From NCBI GenBank assembly GCA_900618425.1, contig UZAN01039991.1, forward strand, positions 36,902-90,871: a DNA stretch of 53,970 bases. Reading direction: 5' to 3'. Below, in pieces: positions 13,193-25,523 of the stretch. This stretch comes from Echinostoma caproni (lineage: Eukaryota > Platyhelminthes > Trematoda > Plagiorchiida > Echinostomatidae). The notes beneath the pieces were generated by a model. It was not told the DNA's origin, did no database searches, and saw only the letters and a program-made list of their open reading frames with translations. A program made the translations under genes and the position numbers. Each line of letters opens with the position of its first letter. The first letter of the stretch is position 1.

Positions 13193-13268
13193 CATTGAGA
13201 ATGTCACCTCGATTGGTGATGAAACGTTTGCAATACAATTGCCAAGCTCGGCGAACAACTGAACACCA
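13189..13268 (+). ncRNA. Solo hammerhead-like PLE-associated repeat, copy 1
   Basis: This 80-bp block matches 23383-23462 at all but one position and resembles the seam of the PLE at 26380-26449. It folds as a hammerhead-like type I structure. Helix I pairs TGCA at 13191-13194 with TGCA at 13229-13232. The core at 13195-13201 is TTGAGAA, two changes from CTGANGA. Stem II pairs TCACC (13204-13208) with GGTGA (13215-13219). GAAAC at 13221-13225 follows and merges into the palindrome AAACGTTT, so stem III would form only in a dimer. The predicted cleavage triplet is GTT. Changes at C3 and G8 make self-cleavage by this copy doubtful. It sits inside an AT microsatellite. Confidence 0.5.
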
Positions 13269-13289
13269 TATATATATTTATTTATCAAA

Positions 13290-14150
13290 AGGTATGCATT
13301 CAGAAATGGGCGTATAATAAAGGAAACTTATATTAAAGATTGATTTTGTCAAAAGAAGTATCATAGGGTCTTATGGACTACGTCACAATGAATGTGACTT
13401 CAGGTATTTTTCAATGTTGGGTTTTACTGCCATAATTAGGGGCTTATAAAATAATGTAGAGGAAACAATGCACATCTCGTTTATTGATCCCGGTGAGAAA
13501 CTTAGAGCCTCCGCATATCCGGTTGGCTCGGGAAGTCACATGTCACTGAGCTATAAGCGATCCAGAACCGACAACTCACGGATTGTTATAGAGTAGTGAA
13601 ATTTATTGGTGATCATGACTCACGCAGCGCAATGACGCTCGATTATCTCACGTCATTCTAGGGTGGGTGTTTTGGTCAATGGATTTCAGTGATTCACGCC
13701 CAGTTCGAAATTCTCCATCTGATGTGGGGAAAAGAATTGATGAGTTGAACCTTATCAACAGATGAAAATACCATTCCAATATGCGTTTTGGGGAGTGTAA
13801 TACCCCAAAATGTCTGTGAGCTTATAAGCAACCCTCCGGGGTTGTGTTGTGAAAGCATATTTACCACTGAGCACTTGAGCCAGACAAAACACAGTAATCC
13901 ATAATGTGTCTGCTTCGTCTGGTTACGGCGCGGTCATACAAAGCCATGAATCACTGCTGTTATTTTTCGACCATAAGTTAAAAGCTCCACGGTGTTATTT
14001 CGCTCTCACTAAAACAGAAATGATGTCGGACAAATGTTTGCTTGAAACAGGTATGCTACACATGAGCTTGGAAGTGTAAGCCTAGTGGGCCGGAATGATT
14101 GAAGCAAGTGGAACATAAGGGGAATGCGCGACATATGAACTACTACTCTG

Positions 14151-14181
<31 letters not shown>

Positions 14182-17100
14182 ATAATAATAATAATAATAA
14201 AATAACGAAAATAGATTTAACGAGCAGTCACGATGCTTTCACTAGGGTGCCCAAGCTCGAAAATGTCATTTTGTGCGGACAATGCGTTATCTGCAAACTA
14301 ACCCCGCTACTAAAAAATCAATTTTGTGGTTTTTGTTTCGAACGCTACTGGATTTAGGGAGATAAGCTTTCAATAAGAAGCTAGTTTGACAAGCTACTGT
14401 TGTTTATGCTGATTAAGTAAAATTCATCATATATCTGAATTGCTTTTCTTAAACCCATGCTCATTCTTCATTGGAAGATAATCTATCAGGACCATATATG
14501 AGTTATTGGCCGTTCAGTATTCTTCAATGTGAATTACCTTTAGAAATGTTTTATGCTGTAATGTATTCGTTAATTTGGGAGTTCCGGTACGTAATCTAAT
14601 GTATTTATCCATTTCCCTCGTTGGTTTCTGGTAGGTGGCATAAAGACTACAAAACGAAAAGAAACATCTCTCGGCACACAATAACACGGGTTTGTTTTGA
14701 TCTAATAAACGAGCCATTGTTTGCACAAAATGTTTGTTTGATATGCTTGTGCGAGATACACAGCCATTTATGATAAAATTCAAGATTTGATTTGTTTACG
14801 AATTTTTGGATTTCATCCATTCAACATATCGTGAAACGTGAAATCCACATTTGCCTAAGACGGTGGAAGCCATTCGATGATTACTATGGAGAAAAATTGA
14901 ATTGTCGGACATTGTCCATTCGCACTGTATAAATCGATCGTAAATGTTACATATACCACCTGAGAACATGAGAATATTACGTACAGTAGTTGCATTGCAA
15001 ATATGAACTACCAAAGATGGAAAATAAAGAATAATAGGACAAATAAACCGAAAAAGAAGTAACCGTTTTGATCGGGACGGTTTGGAATGCACAGTAAAAT
15101 CTACTTCGTCTTTCCCCTATTTCCCCTATTCACTCCACGTCAACTTTGATTAGAATAAAGCCTAATGTGGTAGTGCAAACCAGTTGATTGCCTTAGTCAT
15201 CCAGCAGACCTAGAATGACAAAGGAGATTGATAAAAACACTGGCAAAGCACCGGGACAATTCTTCAGTTTCAGAGAAAAGGAGTAATCAGCTGCCAGTTT
15301 CATTTCATTTTTCACGACGGCAAAAAAATCTCCGAAGACGGCGACGAACTGACTGATTTAAGTGTTTTTTCATGCGTTTGGCCGTTTGTTTCATTTCTCT
15401 GTTGTGGTGGTTTCTTATAGCCGTAGATCATTAGATTGATTTGAATTGCCCGATTTCATCCAGGATCAAAACGTGAATCATTTTCGGATATGCATTTTCT
15501 CGATGGTAGTAGAGTTCACGCAAAAGTAACTGAAAATAAAACAATTTCTTTGATATATGAACCCTAAATTGTAAGAGAACTAATTCCTCCGAGTGGAAAC
15601 CTCATCTTCCAACACTCATTAGGCATACAATTAAAGTGGTCTGTGCTGACATTCGCATTTGATGGGTGGGGGTTGGAGTCCTTCGTTGACCACAGACTGG
15701 AACGTCTGAACCCGAGCTAAAAGAAAGAGAACATTTCCTGCTGCACCGTTTCAAGTTGCACCCACGACGTGCTACTGTTGCTTGTTTAAAACACCCAGAA
15801 TAGCATGCCACGTCAGTTACAATATTGTGTTCAATTTCAGCGCACGTACGTTTGACATGCTCAATAAAACGGATAGGACACTTTCTAAAATAGTAGCCGA
15901 CGTTTTCATAAGCGTGGTAAATTACGCAACTTCTGGTCAACGGTGGGCTTGGAACTATGGCAAAAATGCTTCTCATTTTGTTCTGCATTCGCTGTGGATC
16001 GAACGGAATAATTATCCTAGAGTTTTGTCACTAGCACTGCGAATCAAGAAACCCGTATTGCTTGAGGTAACCAGTCCAAGTGCATAGGTTAAAAGCAAAT
16101 ATATCATCATGCTATGGGACAACGGCAGTAAATCAACCGTATTTATGCATATGTTGAACCTTCTTTGTTGTGTATCTGAGTTCTACTTGATTATAGACGT
16201 TTTCTAAATTGTCGCTGGGCTTATTTGTCAATAAATAATACTGTATGAGCATTGGGTTCCCTTCCTTGGCTCGCTTTTGACATAACTGGTAAAAGAACAG
16301 ATGGTGCAGGCGGTTTTACGGTTTACAGTACTAATGTGAGGTCAAAGCTTGAAAAAGGCTTTCGTAAAAAGGAAGTAGTATAGGTGTGTTTTCAGTGCTT
16401 CTTCATCCCAGAGCCATGGCAAGACTGCGGTGGCGTTTGAAGTAACCATATATCAGAAAAGGAATCCAATTCTTTGATAGTCAACGCTTCAGTCGTGCAT
16501 AACATGAACAACTGCGAGTATTTTCATAGGGATGAAGGCCTGCGACAAACGGTATAAAGTTGACCTCTAACACGCCAACCAGCAATGGCATAACATTTGG
16601 TTTAACCACAGCAAAACTAATAAAATATATGATATCAGGGACCACATTTTCTTTTTTTAGGAAGGCCTTTGTCCACGTAGTTGAATCGGTTTGTCATTAC
16701 ACACTGTTTCGGATGCAAATTGGCGACCCACAGGCTAAGCACAATAAGGAAATTGGTGCACGTGTGTGTTTGTGGTTCTATTGCGCTGTTTATCTCTGTT
16801 CACGTAGGACTGTCGCAAGGATTCTGTAGGTTTTGGGTCAATCACGTGCCCAATGTTGGTAGGTGAATCCGAGAGGGATAGGTAGATAACACGCTAGATC
16901 ACTGAGGTGGAGTCCAGGGAATGTTATGAACCTCCAAAGTATAGAGCGTGCTTCTGGTATTTTGCATCATGCATCGGACAAGCGACAAGCGACAGTCTTT
17001 GAAAATCCCACAGCTTTCGCGTGAGAATCCGGCGGTCAGAAAGAACAAATCATTCCCAAATAGTTGTGAATAGATCGCACAAAGTGGCCTGATCTGTCGC

Positions 17101-18945
17101 TGACCTCGTTTTGATGCTCCCGAGAGTGAACCACGACCGCATTTGACCTCACGTGTTACACACTGAGGTTCACACATCCACGCCGGTCACATGTTAGGCA
17201 CAGATCCCACCGGACCCCATTTGATGTCTCAAATAAATGCACACGCACACAAGCACACACATCTGCCCTCGCCGTGTTCATCTTAGGCCACGTGAGTTCG
17301 TACTTCAAATGCGTATTTTCAGAAACCGATTCAATGAAATTAGCAAAGACCTTTCAATTAGATTGAATGTGATTGTAGTTATACTGTGCGTTTTACATTT
17401 TTCATGTAGGTACATCAGATAATGTTCCATTCTTATCATGTGAACAGAACTGAAAGTTTTCGAAAAGTCAGTCCAGGATGCGCATCAGTTATTAACTGTA
17501 CCAATGGTCCTTTTTCGTTTCATGAGATCTGGGCCTTCTTTATCACCGGCCAATGTGATCGGGTTGTGAGTGGAACATGTTCGGTTTTTTCTAGTTGCGA
17601 CCGAGGACAAAACATCGTTTAGATCAAATGCACTCGTTCAGTGTGATTCTATCCACCATCGGTTTGCATTGATTACAGCTCCCGGATGCAACCAAAGCTC
17701 AAAGGTGAGAGAAACAAAATGTGTGTCAAGAAACAAAATGAAACATGATCTCAGAGGGAAAAGGGTGTCCAAAACATAAATTGTCTGAAACTATTTTGCT
17801 CTCAATCGAAAAAAATCAAAACAATAAATTCTCCACTATTTTATCTATTCTATGTCAATGAGTGGCGAACAATTCGTAACATAAAATAATAGGTTTCCAG
17901 ATTCAACTTGAAATACACATTCAACGGGAGCATTTGTACACCGCATAACAGTGAACTGAGTTGTAGAATGTACGTGTGGATTCACTTTTGAAAACTGATA
18001 TTTCGATATTTCGAAATCTATCCTTTTCACGTGATGATTTTTTGAAAACAAAGTATTCAGAGTTTTGTTTGCTCCTATTTTCAAGAATTCTACTGATGAT
18101 TTACTAAAACATTCAATATCAGGATGGCAGCGTTTCTCTGCACGAACGGGGATGACAATTGCCCGTTGGGCTCATAAAATGTTTGGCATCAACAGTGAAG
18201 ATGGGCGAGACAATGAAGTTTAGTTGAGTGCACAGATCAGCTTAGATATTTATCGGTCTGCTTTTGTCAGATAAGACAGTCTGTTGACGTTTGGGTGAGA
18301 CAGCAATTTATGATGGCTTTTGGTCGAGGGCTTATCTATGAAATTTGCAGTATGTAGTGTTGTGGAGAGAATGAGAATTGTCTGGGTGCACTCAAGACGA
18401 AAATTCTCTAAAGTAGTGAAGTTATTTCGCAGAAAGAAGTCATATAGTTCAATACAGGAAATCACTTTGGGCGTTTTTATTTTGCGGTTGATTTGCCTTT
18501 AAAAAGATGATGAAAAAAGATGAGAACAATTTACTTATTTTGTACAGGAATGCATGACCTATCTCAAGTCGTATTTGAAAACCGTAAATAAAGATATACA
18601 GTATGTCACGGTTTTACAACTGTTTTCTGGATAGTAGAATCTGTGTCAGTAAATAGCAGGAAGAATGAACTGATTGCACTTTAACAATGGCCATCATCCC
18701 AAGAAACTAGGTTTAATTGAAGAAAGACAGAGAAATGGAGTGTTACACGATTTGACTTGTATAAGCGATAGTATCCAGAAAGATGGCTGTAGAATCCGAG
18801 CAATTTTGGTTAATTCAAAACCGGAAAACATACAATCCAATCTAAAAGTGAAATCATTCGCGAGATTGTTCGAAATTGGTTTCTCCGATTTCCCCAAAAG
18901 ATTATTGAGATCACAATGTTATAATGAAAACAGGGACTGGATAAT
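13290..18945. other. Unannotated stretch with simple repeats
   Basis: No gene domain recognised. Open frames of 89-128 codons at 14514-14783, 14796-15092, 15602-15988, 15782-16087 and 16899-17177 have no motif I can place, and those at 15602-16087 overlap on opposite strands. The ACT/AAT microsatellite at 14139-14203 is listed separately. Confidence 0.4.
14139..14203. repeat. Compound (ACT)n-(AAT)n microsatellite
   Basis: Nine or so ACT units change abruptly to AAT units. This is consistent with a C-to-A change spreading through half the array by slippage. Confidence 0.95.
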
Positions 18946-18946
18946 G

Positions 18947-19068
18947 GTATAGTAGTAGTATAGTATAGTATAGTATAGTATAGTATAGTATAGTATAGTA
19001 TAGCATAGTATAGCATAAGTATAGTATAGTATAGTATAGTATAGTATAGTATAGTATAGTATAGTATA
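18947..19068. repeat. (TATAG)n pentanucleotide microsatellite
   Basis: About 120 bases of a five-base unit with a few interruptions: an initial TAGTAG, two TAGCATAG variants and one extra A near 19017. The stop-free minus frame across it is a product of the repeat, not a gene. Confidence 0.95.
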
Positions 19069-19076
19069 AGGAACAC

Positions 19077-22000
19077 TCATAAGACTGTTTTTACAGATAT
19101 AATGGTACGATATTTATTCATAATTGATATTCCGGAGATGGGAGAAATCTTAGGGCATGGTAAACAGACAATTGTAGCTCAACTTTGTGAACACGGTTGC
19201 GTGCAATGTTGTGCCCAGGAAACACGCAACTAAAGGCTCTCCCGTTAGGACTTATGGTGGAAATCACACGCAGAGTAAGATAAGTATTGGTGTGTTTACT
19301 CATACAGGTGAATCGCGCAATCATTCGGTGATGGACGTGACAAAGTGATTGGAACAAAATCTATGGGTTTCAGTTTAGATTCAGTTTGCCCATCGCGTTT
19401 ATGGTCTCTATGTACCGATTACGTGTTTAAAAAGTTTTCAATTGGAAAAGGTGTCCTATGTGCATGGTTTCCCGAAATGGGTGAATTCACACAAGAGTTT
19501 GGAATAGAAATTCTATTCACATTTCACATTTCATTCGTATTAATACATTCATACAAGTGTCTCGTTCAGTCGGTCAAACACGTGTTGAAGTTCTGCTCGC
19601 GGTCATACTGAGTTCAACTATTTGCTTAGTATACGTAAGATGCTGAGCTAAATTGCTCGAAAATGCACGGATCGCTACTCCCTTTTACTGTGTATTGTCT
19701 AAAGTTGTGAGATACCACTGGCATTTGTAAGTAGACCACGCGCACACAGAAGTGATTGTTGGATTCCCATGAAATCCGCTGGTGGATTTAAAGAATAACC
19801 TTTGCAACTGCAGAAGAGGCAACCACACAATCAACCCGTCGATCACTGCTGAAAAGCTGATCGTGAAAATACTAACCAACCGGTAAGAATTAGATGTTTC
19901 TTTCAATGAAATCTTATTTGCTTCCATCTGATGTTGTTCTCCTTGTAAATAAGTATTACGGAATTGACCCAGTCTGCTGGAAATAGACCATTTGGGAGGT
20001 GAAAAATGGATTACCTAGATTTATTCCACTATCTTCATCACTCCTGCTGATAATGCATGTCTAGAGTTGGCTTACTTATGTTAGAATTGGACAATGTGGA
20101 ACCTAAACCTCAACGTGCCAAGGAGGACATGTTTTATTTAGTCGGTTTAGAAATATAAAATTTCGTCAAATCGTGAGTGGAGCATTCAACCCAGCTTGTG
20201 TCACGTGTTAGCAGGTTGTTTGATGGTCCGAATTCTAAATACAGTTGTGTACCATTAACGCCAGTTGCCTTGGCAATTCAAGTGTAAGTATTTCTTCAAA
20301 GCAGAGTTCTGCACAAGCATCTCTAAATATTCTGTTCCGATATGAAATGTACAGTTAACAGAATATATAATTGATAATCATAATTCACCTCTAAATACAC
20401 ACTTGCAAATATGAAACTCTTAAAAGTGTTACATATTGAAATGAACGAATATATCCTTGTCAAGTGCTTGTTTTATTTCATTGGGTTACCAGTCCCAGCA
20501 ACATGCTCTCCGACGGTCGTCGGATAGACAAACGTTTCAATTCCCATTTCTGTGTACAATGTACTAGGTACTTGGTTACCCACATCCACCCCTTAAGGAT
20601 TACTTACATTCAATGCAAATGGATAACATAAGAAAAATTAAGATAATCATTTCATCCCCCAATTTGACTACTACTAATTGGTGTTGCAGAACATTTGACC
20701 TCTACGGTAGTTATCTAAACGGGGGGTTAAAAGTAAGTCTGGGAAATATGCATTGTGCAAACTTCTCCACGTTTGTGTCCTGCAAAAGCTTAGAAATAAC
20801 AAAATGAGCTGCTTTTTAATAGACCAGCTCTTTAATATGGTTGTTATGTATGGAAGCATGTTTGTGGGTCCCGGGACTAAAACGACAGTCGGACCAACCA
20901 ATGCCTCCATCCCCGCATTTCGTCCATTGGTTGGAAAAATACACTTATCATTCCTATTTTCGGATTGGAATGAATGCTCTAACTCTGGTGTTTTTTATGA
21001 GTAGATAAATTTATCGCATTCCTCAAACCACTAGATACCATTGAAAACAATTTTTTTAGGATAGTGGATCGATTTAATGTCACCTTCTTTTCGAGAAGAA
21101 TATGCATGTATGCAGGTTTGGGAGTCAGTCAGCGTCTGTCTCCCTAGAGAGAAGCAGTTTTCTGAAACGTTACATATTCTCACCCCGGCTTCTAGAACCT
21201 TCCGATGGTCAAGCTGATTAGTAATACACTTTTCGGCAAATAATGGTACATTTCGCACGGTGTTTAGTGTACCTAGTTTTTACAATGATGCAGCAAACGC
21301 GTCCGAATAAAGTGAACCTCTCGCACAATCGAATAGGGCGACAACCAATAGGGCGACCTCAGTCATGGTCATGTTTGTCACACACTTCTGTTTGCAGTGT
21401 GCAGTGTCAATACAAAAGTGATGTAGGAAACTGTTTCTCTATAGTCACCATCGTGGGATCCCGTATTGCTCGGTTTCGTGTGGATGGCCACTCTTTAGTA
21501 TACGGAAATATATTAGTTCCATGTTCATTTACTTCAGTTGGCTTCATGTATTGTCATGCACACATACTGTGATTTGACGATCACTGAGTATGGTAGCATT
21601 TTTAAAAGGGATTACGTTTTTTCTACCTCATCTTCTCGTTCACTCAAGTAACAAAACCGATATAGTTGCCATGGTGGGTGATCGAAGTAGACATACAGAG
21701 AAGTGGGGGTTGTGATCGATTGCTATCAGTAACCCTCGCACCCAATATTTTTAACAGTGATCGATTTTTTAGCTATGCGGTCATTCGGAACGGGTTATTC
21801 ATTGTGTTGACCTGATGCCGGAGATCGGACAGTAAAATATCCACACATTTGATTATAGCGTCTGGCTGTGTTAACCCAATCCCTGAAAACCATGCACTCC
21901 TGTTTTAGATCAACCCCTAAACGTGCTTCTAGTGGTACGTTTGTCGTAAACAGTGAACGCAAGGTCAGTTTGTACATTCTTGTAGGCTGACTCCCATTGA

Positions 22001-23382
22001 ATGTAGCTTGATATACGTGATCAAAACTTGCTAAATCGGTTCCTGTAATCGTGTCATTTTCCTGAAAACAAGGGCTGTTGGAGCGTGGTTTTCAATACAC
22101 GATGAACAAAGCGATCCGATAACGGGATTGCTTTTATGAATACAAGAGAAATATCTAATAGTTATCAGCCATTTCAGTTCTCCGGAGGTGTTTATAGTAC
22201 CCCATAAAAAAGAATATTAAGCAGAAGCCACTTTCGTCTCTCTCACACAAATAAAGCGCGTGTGAATAATGCTCTTAGTTGAGAAAATAGACCTATTGCA
22301 GACAATTATTCGAAGCTCGTTGTTTAAAAAATGGGTTAATATAAAAACAACGGGGAAATAAAACATTCAGTCACGAAAAATTTGATTGAAGGATTTCAAC
22401 CGATTTTATAGCACTATTTTCATGTGATAGTGATATGGAAAATAATGTTGGCCATTCAGTTGGCCAAAGAGAGAGAAAGTCGGACTGTTATCGATCAATG
22501 AAAAGCCCACGAGTACCAAACATTCTCTTTAGGGATGTTTATTTTGAAAATTGAATTGCTTAAACACTCCGACCTCACTAAGATCTCATACGATGCTTAA
22601 AAGTGTTCACTATAAATTTTCAATAATTGTGAATATCCTGGGATGACAACTAAATCCACATTTTCAGTATCTCGTTTTCCTGGAATCAGTGAACCAGGCA
22701 AAATAATTTTTTAGCCTGATGAAAAGAAACTTTACACATATCGTCGTTTATTGCATTTTTGTTTTTAGACAGCAGTCTTATCCATGATTTTTTGAAATAT
22801 AGTTCCACGTGACAAGCAATTAAATATTTTTAATTCATTTTAGGGTCACCCATTGCGATAGTGTCATTCTATGTGAAATGATTTTATATAAGAAAATCGA
22901 GTTAACCTGAAATGTCTTGGTTATCACTTTTGAACCATTGGCAGGCGTTTTGGAGAACAACAAAAATTGGGACACATTTTCCGTAATTGCCACCGTGCGA
23001 AATTATTGACAAACAATCCCTGTGGATATTGTTTCCTTTTCTCCACGTTGGAGCACAATCCAAGTATGCCGCGGAACGGCTCCATTTCACTTGCACACGG
23101 TTTGTATTCAGGAGCTGGATGTCGGACCTTTTCACACAATGGGCAACCGTAATCGTGATTATTCACGATAAGACTTTGTTCGTGCCAAAGTACAAAACTG
23201 TGCAATGTGTATTGCGTCATTGATATACTTGAAGAGGAGTTATCGTTCAATGCGATTTCACAAGCACGTATATCTCTGAGTTTGATGGTGTTTCGTTTAT
23301 CCAAATATTTTGTGACAGTTTTGTAAACAACGGTGTTGATTGTTGTTTTTGTAGCTCGGGTAGTATAACTTGGTTTTCAGTT
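19077..23382. other. Unannotated stretch
   Basis: No recognised domain, RNA gene or mobile element. Open frames at 21243-21572 and 22924-23304 (minus) show no family motif. Base composition is AT-rich like the rest of the window. Confidence 0.4.
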
Positions 23383-23462
23383 ACTGCATTGAGAATGTCA
23401 CCACGATTGGTGATGAAACGTTTGCAATACAATTGCCAAGCTCGGCGAACAACTGAACACCA
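23383..23462 (+). ncRNA. Solo hammerhead-like PLE-associated repeat, copy 2
   Basis: It differs from copy 1 at one base (A for T in the stem II loop, 23403). All the paired segments are the same: TGCA/TGCA helix I, TCACC/GGTGA stem II, GAAAC and palindromic AAACGTTT. The same two core changes are present, so the two copies share a recent ancestor that already had them. No PLE coding sequence flanks it on either side, so it moved or survived without the autonomous element. Confidence 0.5.
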
Positions 23463-23468
23463 AATATT

Positions 23469-23711
23469 TTGTTAATGGTCGGCGGGTACAATAGACCCAT
23501 CATAGCTCAATTTGATTATAAAGTTCGTTCATTAAGTTGTTTCTTGTTGATGGAATTCATTGCAGTACATCGCAATGGTTATTTCGACACAATGTTGGAA
23601 CCCGAATCACAGATCAAACTGTACGATCTATTGAAAAGACATCGCCCGAATAGAATTCTAAATCACTGGATATCTTTGTTCTACATAAACCTGCACTGGA
23701 TAAAAACTTGA
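23469..23711 (+). CDS. Hypothetical ORF, unrecognised
   Basis: An 80-codon open frame starts seven bases after the second hammerhead-like repeat. The predicted peptide is rich in charged and aromatic residues, for example HRNGYFDTMLEPESQIKLYD. It reads more like protein than most frames here, but I recognise no family. It may be chance or an exon. Confidence 0.2.
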   Translation: MLMVGGYNRPIIAQFDYKVRSLSCFLLMEFIAVHRNGYFDTMLEPESQIKLYDLLKRHRPNRILNHWISLFYINLHWIKT

Positions 23712-24048
23712 ATATGCAAACATGTCAATCAAGCAAGTTATTTATTCCTGTATCTGCAGACCACTTATTCCTAAGTAGTTGATCGTCACGTACACGTTCT
23801 CATTGTTTTACCATCACTTTGCTAGTGAAGAAACACTTCATAAACCTCAACAGTTATCTTTGTTGACGGCTGTGTGATGAATTATTCTTAGCGATCGGTG
23901 AGTAGGAAGGCAAGCTACCTGCTTTTGATATTGATAAAGGATGGGGTATTTTTGTTTTTGAGGAGAGTAAACCATAGAAAGCAAGCACATTTTTCGATAG
24001 TTTGATCTAGCTTCACGTAAGAAATCTGAGTCCGAATCAGCATACAGG
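23712..24048. other. Unannotated spacer
   Basis: Nothing recognised between the hypothetical frame at 23469-23711 and the 3' tail of the CR1-type LINE. Confidence 0.5.
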
Positions 24049-24810
24049 TCAAAGTTTAAGTTTAAGTCAAAGTTTCATCATGGGAATAACTTACAAGCTC
24101 GTGCTTCTCTTGTCCCATAGGATATTTACACAGATGAATCGTTACACATCGAAAAAGGAGTCACATAGAGTTCCGGGTAGGAGATAATAGAGAATGTAGG
24201 CTACAGTGAATTTCTGTTTGCTTTTAGCGGTGTACGAATGTGAGGTGTGCCAAGGTTTTGTCGAGTCTCTGCTTGAAAGATTCAATAGTGGGTGCACAGA
24301 CGACATCAGATGGAAGGGCGTTCCAAGATCTGCATACTCTGACAGCAGAAGACTGGCGCCCGCAATCCAGTCGACACTTGGGAATTGGTAGTTTGAAACG
24401 ATGTTCCCTTAGATGTACATTTTTCGATAACATGAGCAGCGATCGACACGAATGGTTTGTGTTCTGCAGTCAAAATCAAGTATCCTCGGGTTCGGCGGTA
24501 CTGAGCAGAATATAGCCCCATTGATCGCAATCTCTCCGTGTACGTCAGGTAATGGAATCCCTTGACTATCTTGGTGGCCATTCTCTGTGGACGCGCAAGC
24601 ATCCTGCAATCACGTTGAAGCCATGGACTCCAAGCATGGATGGCGTACTCTGTATAGGGTCGAATGTACGCTGATAGCAAACGTGGGCACATTGTTGATT
24701 CAAACCGGTCAAAGACTCGCCGAAGTAAGCCGATATTCTTCATAGCAGCAGACGAAGCCTTTGCACAGTTGTTGGAGCAGTAGGATAACATGTCAAGCAA
24801 TCAACTAGAT
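24049..24810 (-). mobile_element. 5'-truncated CR1/Jockey-type LINE 3' end
   Basis: Minus-strand frames 24800-24306 and 24433-24224 encode the region after the RT of a CR1/Jockey-type LINE. Motifs in order are NIGLLRRVFDRFE, LLSAYIRPYTEYAIHAWSPW, QRMATKIVKGFHYLTYTERL, a YRRTRGYLI helix, and after a frameshift near 24430 CRSWNALPSDVV and ESFKQRLD. The RT active-site region is missing, as expected from 5' truncation during target-primed reverse transcription. A short degenerate tail of ACTTTGAC and TTAAACTTAA units at 24076-24049 may be the 3' terminal repeat. This is a different lineage from the LINE at 3.5-6.5 kb. Confidence 0.85.
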
Positions 24811-25523
24811 CAGGGTTATTAAAAAATTTATTTCCCGAGATAAACTTGAAGAGAAAGCATAACAACCCTAGGCTGCAAGATTTATATGACGGCAGATTTC
24901 GCTGCATCTCAACTGGTACAATGTAGCAGGAAATTACAGTTTAGTTCATGGAACAGTATGTCAAGGTACACATGAACACAACAGGGCCAAATCAGCACAA
25001 GTTGAACACTGCCAAAACCGTGCTAGTAGGACTGACGGTTTTTTGTACAAACAGTTCAGGTTTCCATTTTCTGATTCCAACCAACTCTTCAATGATTTTA
25101 AATCGGCTTGTCCGGTCCGGACTTTGGTTCATCATCAACAGTGTTCAGGGAAAGTTGACAGGCTGTTAGATTGAGTTTATTGAATGATCGATATCACTGA
25201 TTTGTTGTTATGCGTGTGCGTGCGGTGTGCACTCAATAGATTTGTTCTTGACATTATTTATTCGCACCTTCATGAATCACGTGATCTACTTTCGGTTAAC
25301 GGAGTTTGGGAGCTTGAGTTAACATCTTTCTTAATCCGAGAATATGCCCTATGCAAATTGATTTGACCGTCATTTGCGATCGGAACCTTGAAACTTTCGA
25401 CCATGCAAGTTTTGACCGGGCATCCCGACCGTGTAACTATGAAAGTAGCTCTAACCGAAGCCCGCTGGAATCCCGTTACTTTCCTCAGATGACGCCTCAT
25501 CGTTTTAAGGAAGCCGCTTAATT
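24811..25523. other. Unannotated spacer upstream of the PLE
   Basis: The open frame at 24948-25169 shows no domain. A 115-codon minus frame (25617-25270) is partly antisense to the PLE and is treated under rejected items. Confidence 0.4.

Noticed and set aside
13061..13288. 75-codon minus frame
   Set aside because: Antisense of the hammerhead-like repeat plus the AT microsatellite.
15602..16087. Opposed open frames of 128 and 101 codons
   Set aside because: Overlapping on both strands, no motif and no splice or promoter evidence. Compatible with chance.
17680..17706. 26-base segment between TTACAG and GTGAGA
   Set aside because: Considered as a micro-exon. Too short to assess, and the signals are mediocre.
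18810..19076. 88-codon minus frame rich in ILYYT
   Set aside because: Translation of the TATAG pentanucleotide array.
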